Below are positions 14,861-19,995 of a stretch of DNA of 19,995 bases, one piece after another. Where the stretch lies: assembly GCA_007121755.1 (NCBI GenBank), contig SKJZ01000161.1:1-19995 (forward strand). The letters are read 5' to 3'. The translations under genes were made by a program, and so were the position numbers. Position 1 is the stretch's first letter, and each line of letters opens with the position of its first letter. The DNA comes from Halorhodospira sp. (lineage in GTDB: Bacteria > Pseudomonadota > Gammaproteobacteria > Nitrococcales > Halorhodospiraceae). The notes below the pieces were generated by a model. It was not told the DNA's origin. It saw nothing but the letters and a program-made list of their open reading frames with translations, and ran no database searches.

Positions 14861-14891
14861 TGCGGTATTTAGGGGGTATGTTGCGGTATTT
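14861..14891 (+). promoter_or_regulatory. paired 10-bp direct repeats upstream of otsB
   Basis: TGCGGTATTT occurs at 14861-14870 and again at 14882-14891, exactly 21 bp apart, i.e. two helical turns, placing both on one DNA face. Each is followed by a G-rich GGGT (AGGGGGTATG and CCGGGTGAAT). The second copy covers the position where a -35 hexamer would lie for the GATAAT box at 14908. This layout is typical of an activator that binds tandem direct repeats and replaces a poor -35, but no named regulator is recognised. Confidence 0.45.
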
Positions 14892-14907
14892 CCGGGTGAA
14901 TTGAATT

Positions 14908-14913
14908 GATAAT
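14908..14913 (+). promoter_or_regulatory. candidate -10 element for the trehalose operon
   Basis: GATAAT, in the AT-rich run TTGAATTGATAATACG, resembles a sigma-70/sigma-S -10 box. No matching TTGACA is present at 17 nt; that place (14885-14890) lies in the second direct repeat. Transcription would begin near 14920, which would make the otsB start at 14938 usable but not the upstream ATG at 14917. Confidence 0.35.
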
Positions 14914-14937
14914 ACGATGAAAGGAGCCGGCACGCCT

Positions 14938-15714
14938 ATGAGCGCGCATGAGGGAGATTCTCTGTGGATCGATTGGAATTGGGCCTTCTTTATCGACCTC
15001 GACGGCACGCTGGTCGAGATCGTCGGCCATCCGGAGCACGCCGAGTTGACGCCGGCGGGGCGGCAGGCGTTGTCGTCGCTTTACGAGCGCGCCGGCGGGG
15101 CCGTCGCGCTGATCAGCGGGCGCTCCATCGCCTCGATCGACCGGATCGTCGCCCCGCTGTATCCACCGGCGGCGGGCATTCACGGCGCGGAGCGGCGCGA
15201 CGCCGCGGGCCGGATGCTTCGCGCCCCGCCGGTGGCCGAGGATCTGATCGCCCGCGCCCGTTGGGAGTTGGGCCGCGTCGCCAGTGCCGAAGAGGGCGTG
15301 TTGCTGGAGGACAAGGGGGACGCCTTGGCCGTCCACTACCGCGGTGCTCCGGATCTGGAGGTTCGCTTGCGCGGGTTGGTCGATCGCCTTGCCGCCTCCT
15401 CCGGGGGGGCGTTGGAGGCGCAACCCGGCAAGTGCGTGATCGAGTTGCGGCCGTCCGGCCACGATAAGGGCGGCGCGGCGCGCGCCTTTATGGCCGAGCC
15501 GCCGTTCACCGGGCGCCGTCCCGTCTTTCTCGGCGACGATTTGACCGACGAGGACGGCTTCCGTGCCGTCCAGGCGATGGGGGGCGCGGCCATCAAGGTC
15601 GGCGCCGGGGCCACCGTGGCGGAGTGGCGCCTTCCCGGCCCAGAGGCGGTGATCGCTTGGTTGAGTGGGGAGGTGCCCGCATATAGAGAGAATCAAGGGA
15701 GGATGCATGAGTAA
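14938..15714 (+). CDS. otsB: trehalose-6-phosphate phosphatase
   Basis: OtsB removes phosphate from trehalose-6-phosphate to give trehalose, the second step of the OtsA-OtsB route. The 258-residue HAD-superfamily protein shows motif I DLDGTL with Asp20 (nucleophile) and Asp22, motif II ISGRS (59-63), HGAE (82-85), PGKCVIEL (163-170), Lys177, and the metal motif GDDLTDEDGF (199-208). All catalytic residues appear present. An in-frame ATG lies 21 nt upstream. The inner one is preferred because AAGGAG (14920s) lies upstream of it while nothing precedes the outer one. It is the first gene of a four-gene operon and overlaps the next gene by 8 nt. It is cytoplasmic, with no signal peptide. Confidence 0.95.
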   Translation: MSAHEGDSLWIDWNWAFFIDLDGTLVEIVGHPEHAELTPAGRQALSSLYERAGGAVALISGRSIASIDRIVAPLYPPAAGIHGAERRDAAGRMLRAPPVAEDLIARARWELGRVASAEEGVLLEDKGDALAVHYRGAPDLEVRLRGLVDRLAASSGGALEAQPGKCVIELRPSGHDKGGAARAFMAEPPFTGRRPVFLGDDLTDEDGFRAVQAMGGAAIKVGAGATVAEWRLPGPEAVIAWLSGEVPAYRENQGRMHE

Positions 15715-17494
15715 CCTGGATCAAGCCCTGCTCGGTAACTGCAGCTTCGCGGCGCTGGTCGACCGGCGCGCCGAAATCACCTGGGCGTGCATGCCGCGTT
15801 TCGACGGTGATCCGGTCTTCTGCACCCTGCTCGGCCCGCCCGCCGCCGGCCGCGGCGAGGGGCGGTTCGCGATCGAGCTGGAAGGGTTGGTGCGCAGCGA
15901 GCAGGAGTACACGCGCAACACCGCCATCGTGGTGACCCGCCTCTACGACGGTAGCGGCGGCGTCGTTGAGATCACCGATTTCGCCCCACGTTTCGAGCAG
16001 TTCGGCCGGGTCTTCCGGCCGGTGACGATCGTCCGCCAGGTCCGGCGGCTGGCCGGTTCGCCGCTGATCCGCATCGTCTGCCGCCCGCTCTTCGACTACG
16101 GGAGCGCCGTACCGACCGTCACCCACGGCAGCAACCATATAAGCTACGTCGGATCGTCCCAGGTCTTGCGCCTGACCACGGACGCCTCCATCACCGCGAT
16201 TCTCGACGAGACGCCGTTCATCCTGGAGCACGACGCGACGTTGATTCTCGGCCCCGACGAGACGGTGCCGCAGTCGGCCCACGAGACCGGAACCCAGTTC
16301 TTCGAACACACCCGCGCCTATTGGCAGGAGTGGGTCCGCGGCCTGGCCATCCCCTTCGAGTGGCAGGAGGCGGTCATCCGCGCCGCGATCACCCTCAAGC
16401 TCAACACGTTCGAGGACACCGGCGCCGTCATCGCCGCCGTCACCACTTCCGTCCCCGAGGCGCCCGATAGCGGCCGCACTTGGGACTACCGGTACTGTTG
16501 GCTGCGCGACGCCTACTTCGTTATCAACGCATTGAACCGCCTCGGTGCGACGAAGACGATGGAGCACTACGTGCGGTTCATTATCAACACCACCGCCACC
16601 AACGGCGGGCGGCCGTTGCGCCCGGTTTACCGCATCAACGGGCGCGACGACCTGGTGGAGACGGTGGCGGAGGGGTTGCCGGGCTATCGCGGCATGGGTC
16701 CGGTGCGGGTCGGCAATCAGGCCTACGAGCAGCAACAGAACGATGTCTACGGATCGGCCATCCTGGCCACCGCCCACCTCTTTTTCGATGAGCGGCTGCA
16801 GCGGCGGGGCGACGAGGCGATGTTCCGGCGGCTCGAAGCGCTCGGCGAGCAGGCGGTGGCGGTCTACCGCCAGCCCGACGCCGGGCCGTGGGAGTTTCGC
16901 GGCATGTCCGCCGTCCACACCTTTTCGGCGGCTGTCTGTTGGGCGGCGGCGCGCACTCTGAGCACCATCGCGGCGAGTATCGACCTCCCGGAGCGCGCCC
17001 GGTATTGGCAGGGGCGCGCGGCCGAGATGGCCGCCGTGATCCGCCGGGAGGCTTGGGACGCCGAACGCGGCACATACGTCGCCAGCTTCGGCGGCCGCGA
17101 TCTCGACGCCAGCCTGATGCTGCTCTACGAGTTGGGCTTCCTGGAGCGGACCGATCCGCGGCTGGTCGGCACCGTCCAGGCGGTGGAGCGGGAGTTGCGC
17201 CGCGGCGACTTCCTCTTCCGTTACGTCCATGAGGACGACTTCGGCGAACCCGCCACCGCGTTCACCACTTGCACCTTCTGGTACATCGATGCGCTGGCCG
17301 CGGTGGGCCGGGAAGAGGAGGCGAGGAGCCTGTTCGAGAACCTGCTTCAGCGGCGCAACCATGTGGGGCTGCTGTCCGAGGACATCGATCCCGCCAGCGG
17401 CGAGTTGTGGGGGAACTTTCCTCAGACGTACAGCATGGTCGGGCTGATCAACTCGGCCATGCGATTGAGCAGAGATTGGGAGGACGTGCTATGA
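15707..17494 (+). CDS. GH15 family glycoside hydrolase, probable trehalase
   Basis: The 595-residue protein belongs to glycoside hydrolase family 15 (glucoamylase/trehalase). An N-terminal beta-domain (about 1-200) precedes the (alpha/alpha)6 barrel. Motifs seen are TTSVPE (246-251), TWDYRYCWLRDA (258-269), EQQQNDVYG (341-349), GPWEFRG with Glu396 as likely general acid, and LLSEDIDPASGELWGNFPQ with Glu558 as likely base. It has no signal peptide, so it works in the cytoplasm. Family members release glucose from starch/maltodextrin ends, or split trehalose as in the mycobacterial GH15 trehalase. The position between otsB and otsA makes trehalose the likely substrate, but sequence alone does not exclude a glucan. 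The start was chosen for GGGAGGA 4 nt upstream and the SNLDQALLGNCSFAALVD opening typical of the family. It overlaps otsB by 8 nt and otsA by 4 nt. Confidence 0.9.
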   Translation: MSNLDQALLGNCSFAALVDRRAEITWACMPRFDGDPVFCTLLGPPAAGRGEGRFAIELEGLVRSEQEYTRNTAIVVTRLYDGSGGVVEITDFAPRFEQFGRVFRPVTIVRQVRRLAGSPLIRIVCRPLFDYGSAVPTVTHGSNHISYVGSSQVLRLTTDASITAILDETPFILEHDATLILGPDETVPQSAHETGTQFFEHTRAYWQEWVRGLAIPFEWQEAVIRAAITLKLNTFEDTGAVIAAVTTSVPEAPDSGRTWDYRYCWLRDAYFVINALNRLGATKTMEHYVRFIINTTATNGGRPLRPVYRINGRDDLVETVAEGLPGYRGMGPVRVGNQAYEQQQNDVYGSAILATAHLFFDERLQRRGDEAMFRRLEALGEQAVAVYRQPDAGPWEFRGMSAVHTFSAAVCWAAARTLSTIAASIDLPERARYWQGRAAEMAAVIRREAWDAERGTYVASFGGRDLDASLMLLYELGFLERTDPRLVGTVQAVERELRRGDFLFRYVHEDDFGEPATAFTTCTFWYIDALAAVGREEEARSLFENLLQRRNHVGLLSEDIDPASGELWGNFPQTYSMVGLINSAMRLSRDWEDVL

Positions 17495-18891
17495 GCGAGT
17501 TGGTCGCCATCTCCAACCGGGTCGCTCTGCCCAGCCAACTGCAGGGGGCGCAGGGCGGACTGGCCGTCGGGTTGCGGGCGGCGCTGGAGGAGTCGGGAGG
17601 GCTGTGGTTTGGGTGGAGCGGCGGCGTGGACGAGCGCGCCGGGGCGCGTGAACCGCGGCTCCAGGAGGCCAACGGCGTGCGCTATGCGACGCTGAGGCTG
17701 ACCCGCGACGAGTACGAGCGCTTCTATATGGGCTACGCCAATCAAGTGCTGTGGCCGCTGTTCCACTACCGGATGTCGTTTGTCCACTGCACCGATGCAC
17801 GGCTCGAGGGGTATTGGGAGGTGAACCGGCTCTTCGCCGGCCATCTTCTGCCGCTGCTGAAGGGCGGCGAGACGATCTGGGTACACGACTACCACTTCAT
17901 CCCGTTCGGCTCATTGCTGCGCGAACAGGGAGTGAGCGCGCCGATCGGCTTCTTTCTCCACACACCGTTTCCGCCGTGGGACGTCATGCGCGCGTTGCCC
18001 GATCACGCGCGCCTGTTGCGCGCCCTCTGCGCCTACGACCTAGTCGGTTTCCAAACCGCCATCGACCGCGACAACTTCCTCGACTGCATCGCCCATATGG
18101 AGGGGGGCCACATCCGCGACCGCGAGTGGGCGGTGTTCGACGGCGAAGCCGCGCGCGCGGGTGTTTTTCCGATCGGTATCGACGTGGACGACGTGGCCGT
18201 CGAGGCGCGGCGCGGTTTCAACTCTCAACAGGGGCGGCGGCTGCAGGAGAGCCTGCAGCGGCGGAAATTGATCATGGGGGTCGACCGCCTCGACTACAGC
18301 AAGGGGCTGAGAAACCGCTTCGAGGCGTACGAGGCGCTGCTGGAACGCCATCCCGACTACCGCCGCTCGGTGGTCTTCCTTCAGATCGCCCCGATCTCGC
18401 GGGGCGATGTGGCGGAATACGAGGAGATCCGGCAGCATCTGGAGTATATGGCCGGCCACATCAACGGCCGTTTCGCGGAGTACGACTGGGTGCCCCTGCG
18501 CTATCTCAACAAGGGCTTTCACCGCTCCAATATCCTCGGCTTCTTGGCGAGGAGCGATGTCGGGCTGGTCACCCCGATGCGCGACGGCATGAACCTGGTC
18601 GCGAAGGAGTTCGTTGCCGCCCAGCACCCCGACGACCCCGGCGTCCTCGTCCTGTCGTCACTGGCCGGCGCGGCCCACGAGTTGGACGCCGCGGTGCTGG
18701 TCAATCCGTACAACGTCGACGAGATCGTTCACGGCCTGGACCGGGCGCTGTCGATGCCCTTGGCGGAGCGGCGCGAACGGTGGCACGCAATGGCTCAGGC
18801 GCTCCGGGACAACGATATCCACCATTGGCGCACCACCTTTCTCGAAGCGCTCCGGGACGCCTGTCGCCATTCGCAATCGGAGGCGCCATGA
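17491..18891 (+). CDS. otsA: alpha,alpha-trehalose-phosphate synthase (UDP-forming)
   Basis: OtsA transfers glucose from UDP-glucose to glucose-6-phosphate, giving trehalose-6-phosphate. The 466-residue GT20 protein carries SNRV (8-11), GGLAVGL (22-28), GGLWFGWSG (36-44), NQVLWPLFHY (84-103 region), VHDYHFIP (131-138), GFFLHTPFP (152-161), GVDRLDYSKG (263-272, with Arg266 and Lys271 equivalent to the phosphate-contacting pair) and TPMRDGMNLVAKEF (361-374). All substrate-binding motifs are intact and the length is usual. The start overlaps the GH15 stop as ATGA, with GGGAGG 8 nt upstream, so translation is probably coupled. A much longer upstream open frame in the same phase is a non-coding extension over the GH15 gene. 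Confidence 0.97.
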   Translation: MSELVAISNRVALPSQLQGAQGGLAVGLRAALEESGGLWFGWSGGVDERAGAREPRLQEANGVRYATLRLTRDEYERFYMGYANQVLWPLFHYRMSFVHCTDARLEGYWEVNRLFAGHLLPLLKGGETIWVHDYHFIPFGSLLREQGVSAPIGFFLHTPFPPWDVMRALPDHARLLRALCAYDLVGFQTAIDRDNFLDCIAHMEGGHIRDREWAVFDGEAARAGVFPIGIDVDDVAVEARRGFNSQQGRRLQESLQRRKLIMGVDRLDYSKGLRNRFEAYEALLERHPDYRRSVVFLQIAPISRGDVAEYEEIRQHLEYMAGHINGRFAEYDWVPLRYLNKGFHRSNILGFLARSDVGLVTPMRDGMNLVAKEFVAAQHPDDPGVLVLSSLAGAAHELDAAVLVNPYNVDEIVHGLDRALSMPLAERRERWHAMAQALRDNDIHHWRTTFLEALRDACRHSQSEAP

Positions 18892-19826
18892 CCCGCTACC
18901 TGTTGGCCGATGTCGGCGGAACCCATACGCGGATCGCGGAGGCGGCGCCGGGCGGGGCTCCGGGGGCGCCTGTTCGCTACCTCAATGCCGGGCTGGACGG
19001 TTTGGAAAGCGCCTTTGAAGATTACATCCGGGCCGCCGGCGTGCCCGGCGGCGAGCCGTTGGTCGTGGCGGCGGCGGTGGCCGGTCCGGTGCGGGCGGGC
19101 GCGGTGCGCCTCACCAATCTGGGGTGGGCGGTGGACGAGGCCGGATTGGTCCGCGCCACCGGCGCGGTCCGGGCCCGGTTGGTCAACGACTACCACGCCC
19201 TGGCCCGCGCCTTGCCGGAGTTGCCGCCGCCGGCCCTGGTGCCGGTGGCCGACCGACCGCCGGAGCCGCGGACCCCGATGGCCGTCCTGGGAGCCGGTAC
19301 CGGCCTCGGCGTGGCCGGTCTGGCTCCGTGTAACAGCGGTTGGACCGCCATACCGGGGGAGGGTGGGCACGTCACGCTGGCGGCTGCCGACGATGAGGAG
19401 GCCGATGTGCTGGCGGCGTTGCGCCGGGAGTTCGGGCACGTCTCGGCCGAAGCGGTGTTGAGCGGCAACGGCTTGGTGGCGTTGCACCGGGCGCTGAACG
19501 GAAGCGGCCCGGATAGTCCGGAAGCCGTTACCGCCGCCGCCGGCGACGGGGATACGGCGGCCGGACGCACTCTGGATCTCTTTTTCCGCTTTCTGGGCAC
19601 GGTGGCGGGTAATCTCGCCCTGACGTTCGGCGCCCGAGGCGGTGTCTATTTGGCCGGGGGCATCTTGCCGGCGCTGCGCCGCCCCTTGGTGGCGTCCCGG
19701 TTCCACGAGCGGTTCATCGGCAAGGGGCGCTTTCGGGGGTATCTGGACGGTGTTCCGGTCTGGCTGATCGAGGATCCGGAGGGGGCGGCCTTGTCGGGGT
19801 TGCGGGCGTTATTGGACGACGAGTAG
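18888..19826 (+). CDS. glk: glucokinase
   Basis: Glk phosphorylates glucose with ATP to glucose-6-phosphate in the cytoplasm. The 312-residue protein matches the E. coli-type glucokinase family: phosphate-1 motif LADVGGTHTRIA (6-17), LVNDYHALA with likely catalytic Asp101, phosphate-2 motif LGAGTGLG (134-141), sugar-binding GEGGH (157-161), VLSGNGL and the adenosine-side GGVYLAGGI. The ROK-type zinc cysteine motif is absent, which separates it from ROK sugar kinases. Its start overlaps the otsA stop (ATGA) with GGAGG upstream. In this operon it can capture glucose released by the GH15 enzyme and feed glucose-6-phosphate back to OtsA or to glycolysis. A palindromic element begins 13 nt after its stop and may end or stabilise the transcript. 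Confidence 0.94.
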   Translation: MTRYLLADVGGTHTRIAEAAPGGAPGAPVRYLNAGLDGLESAFEDYIRAAGVPGGEPLVVAAAVAGPVRAGAVRLTNLGWAVDEAGLVRATGAVRARLVNDYHALARALPELPPPALVPVADRPPEPRTPMAVLGAGTGLGVAGLAPCNSGWTAIPGEGGHVTLAAADDEEADVLAALRREFGHVSAEAVLSGNGLVALHRALNGSGPDSPEAVTAAAGDGDTAAGRTLDLFFRFLGTVAGNLALTFGARGGVYLAGGILPALRRPLVASRFHERFIGKGRFRGYLDGVPVWLIEDPEGAALSGLRALLDDE

Positions 19827-19839
19827 GCAACACTCATCG

Positions 19840-19981
19840 TTACTAACCTTTCGGCAGGTATTGTCAGGTAGCACCCATACGGGGACGCCGTGAATCCATC
19901 CCTGGAGGCTTCACGGCCGCATCCCTGCGGCCGAGACCCCGTATGGGTGCTACCTGACAATACCTGCCGAAAGGTTAGTAA
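19840..19981. repeat. 142-bp palindromic element with perfect 45-bp arms, after glk
   Basis: The left arm at 19840-19884 (from TTACTAACCTTTCGG to CCATACGGGG) is the exact reverse complement of 19937-19981. The 52-nt centre folds into two small hairpins, each with a TCCC loop: CCGTGAATCCA-TCCC-TGGA...TTCACGG (19888-19916) and CGGCCGCA-TCCC-TGCGGCCG (19914-19933). The arms show no similarity to those of the element at 9223-9448, but the loop core is shared. It starts 13 nt after glk and could act as a very strong transcription-blocking or mRNA-stabilising structure for the trehalose operon. A T-rich ATTGTTTAA follows the right arm, so terminator function is possible. No coding frame here is credible. 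Confidence 0.92.
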
Positions 19982-19995
19982 TTGTTTAACGGGTG

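Noticed and set aside
14796..15008. Small minus-strand frame over the otsB promoter region
   Set aside because: There is no ribosome-binding site or domain, and it overlaps the otsB start and candidate control sites.
15593..17362. 589-codon minus-strand open frame opposite the GH15 gene
   Set aside because: The composition is typical of antisense GC-rich frames (runs of Asp/Val/Arg/His) and it lies over a clearly coding GH15 gene.

Overview
The window is GC-rich bacterial chromosomal DNA with tightly packed genes. No tRNA, rRNA, CRISPR array, transposase or phage gene was seen. Family content (Pat-like ADP-forming acyl-CoA synthetase/GNAT fusion, FixJ-type regulators, GGDEF protein, Dxs, GH15/OtsA/OtsB trehalose genes, periplasmic cyclophilin, SLT-domain lytic transglycosylase) fits a proteobacterium. 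My best guess is an environmental gammaproteobacterium of the Chromatiales/Ectothiorhodospiraceae kind. That placement is an inference and not a sequence match.

Left part (1-2692): a PAS-domain sensor is cut by the left edge and reads leftward. It is divergent from a beta-CASP metallo-beta-lactamase-fold nuclease. A short interspersed palindromic-type repeat lies between that gene and a convergent, exported cyclophilin-type prolyl isomerase.

Signalling block (2816-6418, minus strand): in transcription order it holds a LuxR-type regulator with a degraded receiver, a hybrid PAS/LOV-like histidine kinase lacking the photoactive cysteine, a canonical FixJ-type regulator and a small stand-alone GGDEF protein with a GSDEF signature. 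The spacing suggests one regulatory module linking a redox/ligand/light-type sensor to transcription and perhaps c-di-GMP. Upstream on the same strand is a large Pat-like acyl-CoA synthetase/acetyltransferase (6514-9198).

Middle (9199-14779): the 367-nt divergent region between pat and dxs contains a 226-bp palindromic element with perfect 51-bp arms, plus two smaller dyads. dxs (isoprenoid precursor synthesis) converges on a lytic transglycosylase so tightly that both stop codons share CTAG. A Na/Pi-cotransporter-family protein with a PhoU-like tail follows, with a CRP-like dyad upstream. It converges on a Crp/Fnr-family regulator.

Right part (14780-19995): a four-gene plus-strand operon, otsB - GH15 hydrolase - otsA - glk, with start/stop overlaps of 8, 4 and 4 nt. 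Together the products could make trehalose from glucose-6-phosphate and UDP-glucose, split it to glucose, and rephosphorylate the glucose, i.e. a complete trehalose cycle. A pair of 10-bp direct repeats, 21 bp apart, overlaps the expected -35 position of its candidate promoter. A second long palindrome (perfect 45-bp arms) follows glk. Its arms are unrelated to those of the first palindrome, but its core has the same CATCCCTG-type hairpin loop. This pair of elements is the most unusual structure in the window.
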